Assembly (NCBI GenBank): GCA_040902655.1
Contig: JBBDWV010000052.1
Span: 81,503-145,502 of the forward strand
DNA: 64,000 nucleotides
Source: Mycobacteriales bacterium
GTDB taxonomy: Bacteria > Actinomycetota > Actinomycetes > Mycobacteriales > SCTD01
Direction of reading: 5' to 3'
Part shown: positions 24,311-33,449 of the stretch, piece after piece
Layout: the number at the start of each line of letters is the position of its first letter
How positions within the stretch are numbered: position 1 is the stretch's first letter
Notes under the pieces: generated by a model
The model's database searches: none
The model's input: the letters and a program-made list of their open reading frames with translations, nothing else
Told to the model about the DNA's origin: nothing
Position numbers and translations under genes: made by a program

Positions 24311-25429
24311 ATGCCAGAAGAAACTCAGCCCACCCCCCGCACAACGTTCGTCTACGACGAGTGGATGGAGAGCCAGGAGCTCCCAATCTACCGGGGGCAC
24401 TTCGTACCCGACATGCGGACCCTCCCTCTGGCGCGCTGGGAGGAGCGCGGTTGCGATGCGGCGTTCGTCCAGCTGACCGGCCAGGAGGGAGTGAGCGAGG
24501 CGCGCATCACCGAGATCGCGCCGGGTGAGACCCTGCCGCCGTTCAAACTCGCCATCGACGAGATGGTCTACGTGGTGAGCGGTTCCGGCTCCACCCGCGT
24601 GTGGGCCCACGGTAACCGGGCCGAGGACGGACACCAGTTCGAGTGGCACGACAAGGCGCTGTTCATGATCCCGCCGAACCACTACGCGGAGTACAGCAAT
24701 CTCCGCGGTGACCAACCCGTGCGCCTGCTGCACTACACCTATTTGCCACTGGCCATGTCGCTGGTGACGGATCCTGACTTCTTCTTCGACAATCCGTACA
24801 GCCGCAGCACGAGCAGCATCGGCTTACAGTCCGCGTTCTCTGAAGCCAAGATGATCAGCGGTGGAGAGGGCTTCCGGTGGATCATCAGCCGGCACAGGAA
24901 CGTAGCGTACTGGTACGGCAACTTCTTCCCGGACATGGGCGCATGGGAGAAGTTGGACGCAAACCCTTACCGAGGTGCGGGTGGCAGCACGGTTCGCATG
25001 CAGTTCGCGGGATCGGACATGAGCTGTCACATGTCGGTGTTCGACGCAATGACTTACAAGAAGGCGCATCGGCATGGACCCGGCCGCGTCATCGTCATCC
25101 CCTCGGGGGAGGGCTATTCGACCTTGTGGCTGGAGGGTCAGGAAGAGCCGGTGGTCGTGCCGTGGCAGGAAGCGGCACTGTTCGTGCCGCCGGACCGTTG
25201 GTTCCATCAGCATTTCAACCTGAGTGGTGAACCGGCCCGATATCTGGCGCTCCATCCGCCGATGCAATTTCACGGCTACGCAGAAAAGGCAGAAGACCGC
25301 GAGCGGGATCAGATCGAGTACCCGGACCAGGACCCCAGCGTCCGGCTGCGCTTCGAGGCGGAACTGGCGAAGCGTGGCCTCGAGAGCCGCATGCCGAAGG
25401 ACGCCTACGAGGGCCACGGCGACGCCTGA
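24311..25429 (+). CDS. Bicupin protein paired with EutA-like gene (bicupin 2)
   Basis: A 372-residue double-cupin protein. The C-terminal barrel is complete in its metal motifs: KKAHRHGPGRVIVIPSGEGYS and RWFHQHFNLSGEP. The N-terminal barrel has ETLPPFKLAIDEMVYVVSG and NHYAEYSN and has lost most ligands. It is closely related to the protein at 39380 and resembles ring-opening dioxygenases of the gentisate type. The ATG at 24311 follows GAGGAGTGAC closely. An ATG at 24278, overlapping the upstream stop (ATGA), would add 11 residues. Third codon positions look poorer in G/C than in neighbours left of 21 kb, a hint of different origin. Confidence 0.83.
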   Translation: MPEETQPTPRTTFVYDEWMESQELPIYRGHFVPDMRTLPLARWEERGCDAAFVQLTGQEGVSEARITEIAPGETLPPFKLAIDEMVYVVSGSGSTRVWAHGNRAEDGHQFEWHDKALFMIPPNHYAEYSNLRGDQPVRLLHYTYLPLAMSLVTDPDFFFDNPYSRSTSSIGLQSAFSEAKMISGGEGFRWIISRHRNVAYWYGNFFPDMGAWEKLDANPYRGAGGSTVRMQFAGSDMSCHMSVFDAMTYKKAHRHGPGRVIVIPSGEGYSTLWLEGQEEPVVVPWQEAALFVPPDRWFHQHFNLSGEPARYLALHPPMQFHGYAEKAEDRERDQIEYPDQDPSVRLRFEAELAKRGLESRMPKDAYEGHGDA

Positions 25430-25465
25430 CGGTGAAATGGCTAGTGGACGGTCGCCGGCGCGGCA

Positions 25466-26353
25466 CTAGGAGTCCGTACCGGCGGCCGTGCCGTCCGGCC
25501 AGACCGCGAGCAGGGTCCGCAGGGCGGTTGCCAGGATGAGCGGTCGGTCGAGCATCGGGTGGTGTCCGGTGTCCGCCAGTTCGATGACCGGGATCGGGCT
25601 GGTCGTCAGTGCCGCCATTTCGCCGGCCATCTCCGGCGGTATGAGCCCGTGCTCGCCGCGGAGCAGAGCCATCGGGCAGGCAACGCGGGGGAGAAGGTCC
25701 TGCATCCGTTGCCCCTGACCGAAGACGCCCTCGTCGCCCTTCCACGTCCACCCGCCCTCGACGGCGCGTAGGGACTCGCGGGCGACGTGATCGCGGACGT
25801 GGGCAGGCAGTGCCTCCAGAGGTGGTCTTGTCCGGAACCGGAAAATGGCCTCCTGGACCGTGGGGTAGACGCTGGGGGGGCGTGCGGCGTTGCGCCTGTC
25901 GAGGTCCCCTGTTCGATGACGGGTCAGCGGCGTGTCCACGCAGACGATCGCGGCGAGACTGCCCGGGTGCTCGACCGCGGCCGTCACCGCAGCGCGTCCG
26001 CCCATGCTGTGGCCGACGACGACCGGCCGGTGCAGTCTCTCAGCGGCAATGACGGCCAGTATTTCCCGCGCCCAGAGGGCCATGTCGTATGTCCGCCGAT
26101 GCCCGCTGTCGCCGTGACCGCTGAGGTCGAGGGCCACCACCCGGCGCGAGCGCACCAGCGGGGCGATGTGATCCCACCAGCCGGAGTGCGCCCCCGCGCC
26201 GTGCACGAGAACGAGCCCGGAATGCACCGGCTCGCCCCACGTGCGGTAATGGATGCCGACACCGAACGCTTCCAGCACGTGCCGTTGCGGTTCCGCCGTC
26301 ACGGCCCGCGTGAACCAGGGCGGGACATCAAACCCGCTGACGGATTGCGTCAT
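25466..26353 (-). CDS. Alpha/beta hydrolase
   Basis: A 295-residue alpha/beta-hydrolase fold protein. The oxyanion loop is VLVHGAGAHSGWWDH, the nucleophile elbow is VVGHSMGGRAAV (serine near residue 119), the strand 3 motif is LDLSGHGDSG and the catalytic histidine is in ELADTGHHPMLDRP. The enzyme probably hydrolyses a C-C bond, ester or lactone of a ring-cleavage type product; no specific substrate can be assigned. The ATG at 26353 has GAGGAG six bases upstream. It is convergent with bicupin 2 (36-base gap) and lies next to decayed DNA upstream. Confidence 0.87.
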   Translation of the reverse strand: MTQSVSGFDVPPWFTRAVTAEPQRHVLEAFGVGIHYRTWGEPVHSGLVLVHGAGAHSGWWDHIAPLVRSRRVVALDLSGHGDSGHRRTYDMALWAREILAVIAAERLHRPVVVGHSMGGRAAVTAAVEHPGSLAAIVCVDTPLTRHRTGDLDRRNAARPPSVYPTVQEAIFRFRTRPPLEALPAHVRDHVARESLRAVEGGWTWKGDEGVFGQGQRMQDLLPRVACPMALLRGEHGLIPPEMAGEMAALTTSPIPVIELADTGHHPMLDRPLILATALRTLLAVWPDGTAAGTDS

Positions 26354-26518
26354 GGCGTCTCCTCGGCCCGGCCGGCCACGCGGCCGGCGGTGCTCATGGT
26401 CGGGGGGTGAGCCCTGCTGGCCAGGAGCGCTCCCCACCGTAGAACAGGCGTCGAGCGGGCAGATGCCGCCGGTACAGGCAACGCCAACGTATCGGTTTGT
26501 CGTGCCCTTCACCTCGGC

Positions 26519-26898
26519 CGGGCGAGGATCTCCCTCGACCCGTCCGGCGGAGGTGACGTTGCCGGAGGTTCTGAAGAACCCAGACTTCGACCCGACTGCC
26601 GAGAGTGGTCCTCAGTCAGATCGGCGCGCGGAAGGGCGTAGCCAACATGTACCACGTCTACGCGTTGACCTTCTCGATCGCCTACACCGGACTCGCCGGG
26701 CCGGTCAGCCGCCGCGCTGCTGCTGCTCAGCCCGCTGGGTTGTCTGCCCGCCGCACGGCTTTGAGCCGCGACGGCTGCTCCAGTCGGCGCAGGCGGTCTT
26801 GCTCGTGGTGCGCTCGGCCTGGCGGTGTTCACATTCAGCGGCCTGACGAGGCCTGGCACGTGCTGCTCAAGACGGTGGCCGCGAGGTGCGCCTGGTAG
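26519..26898 (+). pseudogene. Remnant of an ATPase tail and MFS gene
   Basis: From about 26553 the DNA follows the first 115 codons of the MFS gene at 12526 (LPEVLKNPDFD, then SQIGARK and MYHVYALTFSIAYTGLAG) with many frameshifts. Just before it, 26519-26552 matches the last codons of the ATPase at 11379, including GATCTC-CTCG and the spacer GAGGTG-CGTTGCCG. The remnant therefore preserves an ATPase-to-MFS junction like that of cassette A. The DNA between 26354 and 26518 and between 26900 and 27069 shows no gene that I recognise. Confidence 0.85.
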
Positions 26899-27069
26899 GC
26901 GCGGGGGATGGTCACCGCGCCGTCCATGGTCGCCGCCTTCGCCCGATACCTCACTGCTGTCGGCCGGAGCCAGGATCTCGATGTCATCCCAGCCAGTGGG
27001 ATGCAGGACCAATGGAGATGACAACCGTGGCTCGAATCACAGTGAGACCTTGACTACACCCCGGGCTAT

Positions 27070-27080
27070 CGGTATGACCA
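27070..27080 (+). promoter_or_regulatory. Putative operator, site 6 (CGGTATGACCA)
   Basis: CGGTATGACCA differs from the dyad consensus only at its first base and has the same spacer (ATG) as site 2. It lies 25 bases before the start of the cassette B binding-protein gene. Confidence 0.48.
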
Positions 27081-27105
27081 TTGAACAACTGCTGAGGAGG
27101 CACAC

Positions 27106-28200
27106 ATGGGTTCCATCCGAAGGGTCGCGACGCCAGGCGTTGCCGTCGCTATGACCGTCATCCTGGCTGCGTGCGGGGGCGGCGGCACGAAGAGCACCGC
27201 TGAGGGCGATGCGCCTGCGAACGACTCTCCCTTCATGCACGCCGGTGACGACAGGACGGAGTACCTCAAGGAGTGTGCCGCTGGCGAGGGCGGCCTCACC
27301 TGGTACACGTCCCTGTCCGGCAAGGTGGTGGACAAGCTGGTTCAGGAATTCACTGCCGAATACCCGGACATCAAGGTCGAGGTGTTCCGCGGCGAGCAGA
27401 CCGACGTGGTCTCTCGTGTCGTGCAGGAGAGCCAGGCGGGCCGGCTGCAGGGCGACGTCGTGGAGGTGACTTCGGACGGGTTCCGCGTTCTGGCCGACCT
27501 CGGCGTGCTGGCTCCCTTCACGAGCCCGGCGCTCGACGACTACAGCGAGCGGTTCACCATCCCTGCTCCCGAGGGTGACGGCGCCCTCGGCGTGGCCGAC
27601 CGCGCCTCGTACGTGGGCTTTGCCTACAACACGGAGGCGTTGCCCGAGGAGGACGTCCCCAGCGACCTCGAGGACCTGCTCGACCCGGCGCTCAAGGGCA
27701 AGATGGCCATCACCTCCAGCACCACCGGCGTGCGTTTCGTGGGCAACGCGTACGAGCGCTTCGGCGAGAAGAAGGGAGAGGAGTTCCTGCGGCAGTTCGC
27801 TGAACAGAACATCCGTGTGGAAGCGATCTCCGGTAACGCGTTGTCGGGACTCATCGGCACCGGCGAGGTGGTGTCGTCGCCCGGCATCTTCCGCAACCAC
27901 GTCGAGCAGCTCAAGAAGGACGGGGTGCCGATCGAATGGGTGCCCCTCGAGCCGGTAACGGCGAACGTTGGCTACGCCGGCGCCTTCGCCGATGCTTCTA
28001 GCCCGTGCTCTGCCGCACTGTTCCTCGACTTCGAGCTCGGCGACCCGGGCACGGAGATCTACGAGAACCTGTACTACCCGCGACCGAGCGAGGACCTCGG
28101 CTTCGAGTCGTGGGTCCCCGACGAGACCTTCGAGTCCACGGACGCCTACACCGAGGCATACGAGACCTGGAGCTCGACCTTCGACAAGTTGTTCACGTAG
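27106..28200 (+). CDS. ABC transporter family-1 solute-binding lipoprotein (cassette B)
   Basis: A 364-residue binding lipoprotein with signal ending in lipobox LAAC near residue 23 and a glycine-rich linker. The mature protein begins GGLTWYTSLSGKVVDKLVQEF and has VEVFRGEQTDVVSRVVQESQAG, the pattern of ferric-iron type family-1 proteins. GAGGAGG lies eight bases before the ATG. It is paralogous to but clearly diverged from the pair at 7126 and 8328. It starts cassette B, whose permease follows within 50 bases while the ATPase lies four genes downstream (34353). Confidence 0.88.
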   Translation: MGSIRRVATPGVAVAMTVILAACGGGGTKSTAEGDAPANDSPFMHAGDDRTEYLKECAAGEGGLTWYTSLSGKVVDKLVQEFTAEYPDIKVEVFRGEQTDVVSRVVQESQAGRLQGDVVEVTSDGFRVLADLGVLAPFTSPALDDYSERFTIPAPEGDGALGVADRASYVGFAYNTEALPEEDVPSDLEDLLDPALKGKMAITSSTTGVRFVGNAYERFGEKKGEEFLRQFAEQNIRVEAISGNALSGLIGTGEVVSSPGIFRNHVEQLKKDGVPIEWVPLEPVTANVGYAGAFADASSPCSAALFLDFELGDPGTEIYENLYYPRPSEDLGFESWVPDETFESTDAYTEAYETWSSTFDKLFT

Positions 28201-28250
28201 ACCCTGACCGGCGATCACCGAATAGGCGACGAGACTTGACGGGACCTGAC

Positions 28251-30053
28251 GTGACAGCCGGACCGGACACGGGAAGGGGGGGCGCAGCGACCGCCGCGCG
28301 CGAGGTCGCGCTGCGCCCCCCCGGTCAGCCTCTGGAGGAACTGCCGATCTCGGAGGAGGAGGGGAACGCGCGCCGAGGCGCCAGATGGGTCCGAGAGCGC
28401 TGGTGGTTCCTCACCCTGCTCTTCGTGTCGGGCGTGCTGATCGTCCCGCCGCTGGCCCTCATGGTGTGGACGAGTCTGACGCCGGGCGGCGGCCTGGGGA
28501 TCAGCAGCGAGATGAGCCTCGACGGCTACCGCGACGTCCTCACGTCCGAGGGCTTCCGGGACATTCTGGCCGACACGGCGGTCTTCACCCTCGGCGCCAG
28601 CATCGGCTCCATTTTCCTGGGCTGCGCCATGGCCTGGTTCGTGGCGCGGACGGACATGGTCGGCAAGACGCTGATCTATCTCTGCGTCTTCCTGTCCTTC
28701 GCCATCCCCGGGATGATCGAAGCGATCGGCTGGATCCTGCTCTTCGGCGAGGGCGCCGGCATCATCAACGGCTTCCTCGACCGCGGGCTCGGGTTCACCC
28801 TCACGATTCAGTCGATGTCCGGCATGATCTTCGTCCAGACGCTGTCTTGGGCGCCGATGGTGTTTCTGCTGTTGGTCGGCCCGTTCAAGGCCATCGACGC
28901 CAGCATCGAGGACAGTGCGCGCGTCTCCGGGGCACGCAAGTCCTACGTCTATCGCCGTATCACCGCGCCGCTCCTGGCGCCGAGCATTCTGGCCGTCCTC
29001 ATCCTTGTCATCATCCGGGCCGTGCAGGCGTTCGAGGTTCCGCTCTTTCTCGGGACTCCCGCAGGCGTGAAGACGTTCACCACAGAGATCTACGGAAAGC
29101 TGCGACGCAGCTACATCCCCGACTACGCGGAGGCGGCGGCCTACGGCACCATCCTGGTGCTGCTTCTTCTGGCGACGCTGATGTACTACCACCACGTCAC
29201 CAGGACGGCTTCTCGCTACACGACTGTGACTGGCAAGGCCTTCAAGGCCAGCACCATTCCCCTCGGTCGCGGCAGGTGGGTCATGGGCGGCATCGCGGCA
29301 ATCCTGTTCCTCCTGTATGTCGCCCCAGCCCTTGCCATGGCAGTGACCTCCGTCTGGCCGAACGTCGGGGCGGCCAGCGGCCTCGGCGACTTCACCTTCC
29401 GCAACTATGAGGAGCTCGCCGGCCATCGCTCCCTCTGGCCGGGCATCCGGAACAGTCTGGTCATCGGGGTGGTCACGGCGACCATTGCCACCCTGCTGTG
29501 CCTCGCGGCGGCTTTCCTCGTCGTGCGATCGGCCATCCCTGGACGACAGTCGCTCGACCACATCCTGTCCATCCCGATCGTCATACCGGGCACCGTCCTC
29601 GGCCTCGCATTCCTCATCACCTACCTGCGTGTGCCCATCGCCGTCTACGGGACGATCTGGATCTTTGTTTTGGCCTACATCGCCCACTACGCGCCCTACG
29701 CAATGCGTTACCTCCAGCCCTCGCTGCTTCAGATCAGCAAGGACATCGACGATGCGGGGCGCATCTCGGGCGGTAAGGGTCATGTCGTGCTCCGACGGAT
29801 CCTGCTGCCACTCGTGGTGCCCGCTGTGATCGGTTCCTGGCTGTACGTGTTCTTCCACGCCTTCCGCGACATCTCCATCGCCGCCATGATTTATACGGCT
29901 CAGACCCCCGTGGTGGCGACGCAACTGCTCGACATGTGGCAGGACGGGGTGGCCGGCGTACTCAGTGCCTATGGCTCGCTGCTCTCGATTGTGAGCATCC
30001 TCATCGGCGGCGGCGCGTTCTACTTCGCCAAGCGCATGGGCTTCAAGGAGTGA
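28251..30053 (+). CDS. ABC transporter fused two-module permease (cassette B)
   Basis: A 600-residue permease with two fused BPD_transp_1 modules and a polar N-terminal extension of about 50 residues before WWFLTLLFVSGVLIVPPLAL. EAA loops are IEDSARVSGARKSYVYRRI (about residues 220-238) and IDDAGRISGGKGHVVLRRI (about 500-518). It is paralogous to the permease at 9558 and partners the lipoprotein at 27106 and the ATPase at 34353. I chose the GTG at 28251; a TTG at 28236 is also possible. Ribosome sites are weak for both, so the exact start is uncertain. Confidence 0.87.
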   Translation: MTAGPDTGRGGAATAAREVALRPPGQPLEELPISEEEGNARRGARWVRERWWFLTLLFVSGVLIVPPLALMVWTSLTPGGGLGISSEMSLDGYRDVLTSEGFRDILADTAVFTLGASIGSIFLGCAMAWFVARTDMVGKTLIYLCVFLSFAIPGMIEAIGWILLFGEGAGIINGFLDRGLGFTLTIQSMSGMIFVQTLSWAPMVFLLLVGPFKAIDASIEDSARVSGARKSYVYRRITAPLLAPSILAVLILVIIRAVQAFEVPLFLGTPAGVKTFTTEIYGKLRRSYIPDYAEAAAYGTILVLLLLATLMYYHHVTRTASRYTTVTGKAFKASTIPLGRGRWVMGGIAAILFLLYVAPALAMAVTSVWPNVGAASGLGDFTFRNYEELAGHRSLWPGIRNSLVIGVVTATIATLLCLAAAFLVVRSAIPGRQSLDHILSIPIVIPGTVLGLAFLITYLRVPIAVYGTIWIFVLAYIAHYAPYAMRYLQPSLLQISKDIDDAGRISGGKGHVVLRRILLPLVVPAVIGSWLYVFFHAFRDISIAAMIYTAQTPVVATQLLDMWQDGVAGVLSAYGSLLSIVSILIGGGAFYFAKRMGFKE

Positions 30054-30114
30054 CGGCGTCCTGTAGCACAAAGCCGAACTTCCTGAGGCACCCGAGAGAC
30101 AGGACGTAGATTCA

Positions 30115-31230
30115 ATGCCACTACTCCTCGAGCACACACCCAGAATCCGTCTTGCGCGTCGGCGTGTCGTCGCGGTCACCCTGAGGAAGAAGGACCCGAA
30201 GTGGCGGTTCGCGCTGGGCGCGCGGCCACTCTCCGAAGGCGTCGTTGTCGATCTGGAGTCCGAGGACGGGGTGCACGGGTACGGCTGGGTCGGAGAGATC
30301 CAGCACCTGGGCCATGACCTGGAGTCGGTCCGAGCAGCCACCTACTCACTCGTCGAATCCGTGAGTGAGCTGAGCACGGAAACGCTGCTCCCCCTGTTCG
30401 CGAGGCTGGAGGAGGCGGCCGCCGGGCGACGGCCGGCCCTCTCCGGTGTGGAGTCGGCTGTCCTGGACCTGATCGCGCGCACGCAAGGAGTGCCGGTTCA
30501 CGCACTTTTCGGCGGCACCTTCCGCAGTGAGATCCCTGTGCTGCGAATCTTGGGCATCAAAGAGCCGGACGAGATGGCCGTCAACGCGCAGAAGCTCCGG
30601 GCCGAGGGCTATCGACACATCAAGGTCAAGATCGACAACGATCCTTCCGGTGTCGACGCCGAGCGGATCCGCGCGATCCGCAGCGCGGTGGGCCCGGACG
30701 TCCGTCTGACCCTCGATGCCAATCAGTCCTACGACGCCCGGGGAGCCTGCGCGCTCTACGAGCAGATCAGCGACCAACGCATCGATGTCTTCGAACAACC
30801 AGTTCCCGCCAAGGATTGGGAAGGCCTGCGTCAGGTCTCGGACGCCCTCGACTGCATTGTGGAGGCGGACGAATCCGCTGACAGCATGCCTGCTCTTCTT
30901 CGTCTCGCGGGCACCGGTGCTTGTACCGGCATCAGCTTGAAGCTGCTGAAGCTGGGTGGCTTACGGGCGGTGCTGCATGCCGCCCGTGTCTGCCGGGACG
31001 CGGGGATCCATACACGACTGGGGGCCCACGTCGGGAGCCAACTGCTCGCAGCGGCAGCGCTCCAAGCGGCGGTGGCGGTCGAGGACATCAGCTTCGCGTG
31101 CGAGCTCGCCGAGTTCGCACGGCTGGACGACGATCCGTTCGAAGGTCTCACAGTCGAGGGCGGCGTCATCCGGCTTGGATCCGCGACAGGCCTTGGCGTT
31201 CGTTTGTTGGACGGCGCGCTGACGACATGA
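30115..31230 (+). CDS. Enolase-superfamily enzyme (mandelate racemase / muconate lactonizing type)
   Basis: A 371-residue enolase-superfamily protein with the MLE/dipeptide-epimerase type barrel. It has a lysine pair in HIKVKID (about residues 163-169) and metal ligands in LTLDANQSY, VFEQPVP and VEADES, and a second lysine pair in ISLKLLKLGG. AHVGSQ follows. Enzymes of this type abstract a proton next to a carboxylate and racemise, epimerise or cycloisomerise it. The gene lies between a permease and an acyl-CoA ligase, so it probably acts on the imported acid. The upstream ribosome site is weak. The specific reaction cannot be chosen between muconate-like cycloisomerisation and epimerisation. 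Confidence 0.87.
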   Translation: MPLLLEHTPRIRLARRRVVAVTLRKKDPKWRFALGARPLSEGVVVDLESEDGVHGYGWVGEIQHLGHDLESVRAATYSLVESVSELSTETLLPLFARLEEAAAGRRPALSGVESAVLDLIARTQGVPVHALFGGTFRSEIPVLRILGIKEPDEMAVNAQKLRAEGYRHIKVKIDNDPSGVDAERIRAIRSAVGPDVRLTLDANQSYDARGACALYEQISDQRIDVFEQPVPAKDWEGLRQVSDALDCIVEADESADSMPALLRLAGTGACTGISLKLLKLGGLRAVLHAARVCRDAGIHTRLGAHVGSQLLAAAALQAAVAVEDISFACELAEFARLDDDPFEGLTVEGGVIRLGSATGLGVRLLDGALTT

Positions 31231-31282
31231 CCGTGACGGTTGACCCGGTACACCCATCGACCAGCCCTGGAGGCGTTGCTTC

Positions 31283-33397
31283 GTGACTTCCGTGCTCGAC
31301 TCGTTCTTGCAACCGGCCGGTATCGCCATCGTCGGAGCGACCGATGAGCGCTACTACGCCCGCAGCCTGATCCGGAATTTGCTCGCGGCCGGCTTCCCTG
31401 CGGAGAACGTCTACCCGGTGCACCCGAGGCACGAGACGGTCGGAGGCCTGACCTGCTACGCAGATCTCGCGTCGATCCCCAACGCGGTGGACCTCGTTGT
31501 CGTGATCACTCGTGCGGATACCGTGGCGGAGATCATTAGGGAGGCCGGAAAAATCGGCGCGAGCGCCGCTCTCGTGCTCGCGGATGGCTTCGCCGAACAG
31601 GGGGAGGCCGGAAGGAAGCTGCAGGAGGAACTCGCCGTCACCGCTGGCGAAACGGGAGTCGCAGTTCTTGGACCCAATACCCTCGGTTTTCTCGCGCCAC
31701 CGGAGGGGGTCGGCGCTTGGGCCGCGGGCGAGCTGTCACAGCCGTTGATCCCCGGCAGCGTGGGCGTCGTCTTCCAGTCCAGCGGGATCCTCAACCTGTT
31801 CCTCACCCTCTCGGTCCAGCGCCGGCTCGGAATCCGGGCCGCCTTCTCGACGGGCAACGAGGTCTCCGTCGATGTGGCTGACCTGGTTGAATACTTTGCG
31901 CGCGACGACAAGACCCGCGTCATCGCCATGGTGCTCGAGACGACCACCCGTCCCCGCCGGCTGATCGCGGCGCTGAAGTTGGCGCGATCGATGGGCAAGC
32001 CGGTCGTCATGCTCAAGCTCGGCGCGTCGGAGCGGGCACGGCGCAACGCCGTTGCTCACACCGGGCGGATGGCCAGCTCGGCCTCGGCCTGGGAAGCGAT
32101 GCTGCGTCGGCTCGACGTCGTCCTCGTTCATGATCATGATGAGTTGGTCGAGGCAGCAGCGCTGTTCGACGCCGCCCCCTCGCCCGACCGATCCGGGGGG
32201 CAGCGGCCGGCCGGGGCCGCCCTGGTCACGATCTCCGGCGGCGACTGCAGCCTCCTCGCCGACCTCGCGGAGCGGGAGGGCCTCCCGTTGGCCGACCTCA
32301 CCCCCGAGACGGTGACTCAGCTCGCCGACGTGCTGGAGAAGCCGGGCCTGCTGGGTAACCCGCTGGACTGTGAGAATCTGCACCAGACGGACTACGAGGC
32401 CTTCCTCGAGGCAGTCGGCATCCTGTGCGGTGACCCGGGAGTGGACATCGTCGGGTTCCGACTCAACCTCCCCAGCGACCCCACGGACCGACTGCGGAAG
32501 TTGTACCGGGACGCCACGACCGTAGCCCGCGAGTGCGGCGTGGAACCGGTCGTGCTGAGCCGAGCGAGCGAGCCACTGGCCGCAGAGTGGTTCACGGTCT
32601 TCTCCGAGCTCGGCGTGCCCTTCCTGCCGGCCTTTCGCCCTGCCGTGACCGTTATGAGCAGGTGGTGCGCCCGGTCGGAGCCGGCAATCGGACCCGACGT
32701 GGCGCTCGAGTCGGTGCCCGAACACGTGTCCGCGCCTAGCCAGGGCACCGTCGCCTCCTGGCAGCAGACCCAGGAGTTTCTGGGGCGAGCCGGCATCCCA
32801 TATGCGCCGTGCGCTCTGGTCAGCACCCAGCTAGAGGCCGTGACAGCCGCGGCCACGCTGCCTTACCCCCTCGTCGCCAAGCTCATCTCACCCGACGCGC
32901 CGCACAAGAGTGACCTCGGTGGCGTCATCACAGGACTGGGTGACGAAGCTGCGGTGGCCGAGGCCTTCACACGGCTGCAGGGCATCGCCGCGGAGAACAG
33001 GCTGCCCTTGGAGGGCGTGGAACTTCAGGCGATGATCTCCGGCGGCTTCGAGATGATCCTCGGGCTCAAGGTGGACCCGGTCGTCGGTCCTCTGCTGCTG
33101 GTCGGCGTCGGTGGCGTGCTGGCCGAGGTCACCCACGACGTCGTGCTCGATGTTCCCACCCTGGATCAGCAGTCTGCCGAGCAGCTGATCCGGCGACTCA
33201 CCAGCGCTCCCTTGTTCGCGGGGTACCGCGGGCGGGACCGGCTGGACATCTCCGCGTTCGCGTCGATCGTCGTCAAGCTGGCGGAGTTCAGTATGCAGGA
33301 GTCCGGTCAGATCCTGGAGTTGGACTTGAATCCCGTGCTGGTCATGCCCCAGGGGCAAGGCGCGGTAGCCGTAGACGCTCTGGCGGTTGTTCCGTGA
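31283..33397 (+). CDS. NDP-forming acyl-CoA synthetase (acetate-CoA ligase family)
   Basis: A 704-residue fused alpha-beta acyl-CoA synthetase. It starts with a CoA-binding Rossmann domain (PAGIAIVGATDERYYARSLIRN). Succinyl-CoA-ligase-like domains follow, with GPNTLGFLAP and the phospho-histidine-type loop VAHTGRMAS. It ends with an ATP-grasp domain (YPLVAKLISPDAPHKSDLGGV and EMILGLKVDPVVGPLLLVGVGG). It would activate a carboxylic acid to its CoA ester using ATP with ADP release. GTG start with TGGAGGCG upstream. Downstream of the enolase-type enzyme and upstream of a beta-hydroxyacid dehydrogenase, it fits a CoA-dependent breakdown of the imported acid. The substrate is unknown. Confidence 0.9.
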   Translation: MTSVLDSFLQPAGIAIVGATDERYYARSLIRNLLAAGFPAENVYPVHPRHETVGGLTCYADLASIPNAVDLVVVITRADTVAEIIREAGKIGASAALVLADGFAEQGEAGRKLQEELAVTAGETGVAVLGPNTLGFLAPPEGVGAWAAGELSQPLIPGSVGVVFQSSGILNLFLTLSVQRRLGIRAAFSTGNEVSVDVADLVEYFARDDKTRVIAMVLETTTRPRRLIAALKLARSMGKPVVMLKLGASERARRNAVAHTGRMASSASAWEAMLRRLDVVLVHDHDELVEAAALFDAAPSPDRSGGQRPAGAALVTISGGDCSLLADLAEREGLPLADLTPETVTQLADVLEKPGLLGNPLDCENLHQTDYEAFLEAVGILCGDPGVDIVGFRLNLPSDPTDRLRKLYRDATTVARECGVEPVVLSRASEPLAAEWFTVFSELGVPFLPAFRPAVTVMSRWCARSEPAIGPDVALESVPEHVSAPSQGTVASWQQTQEFLGRAGIPYAPCALVSTQLEAVTAAATLPYPLVAKLISPDAPHKSDLGGVITGLGDEAAVAEAFTRLQGIAAENRLPLEGVELQAMISGGFEMILGLKVDPVVGPLLLVGVGGVLAEVTHDVVLDVPTLDQQSAEQLIRRLTSAPLFAGYRGRDRLDISAFASIVVKLAEFSMQESGQILELDLNPVLVMPQGQGAVAVDALAVVP

Positions 33398-33449
33398 CCC
33401 GCGCGCAGGCGCACAGTCCCCATCCCCGACAGGAAAAGAGAAGCGACCC

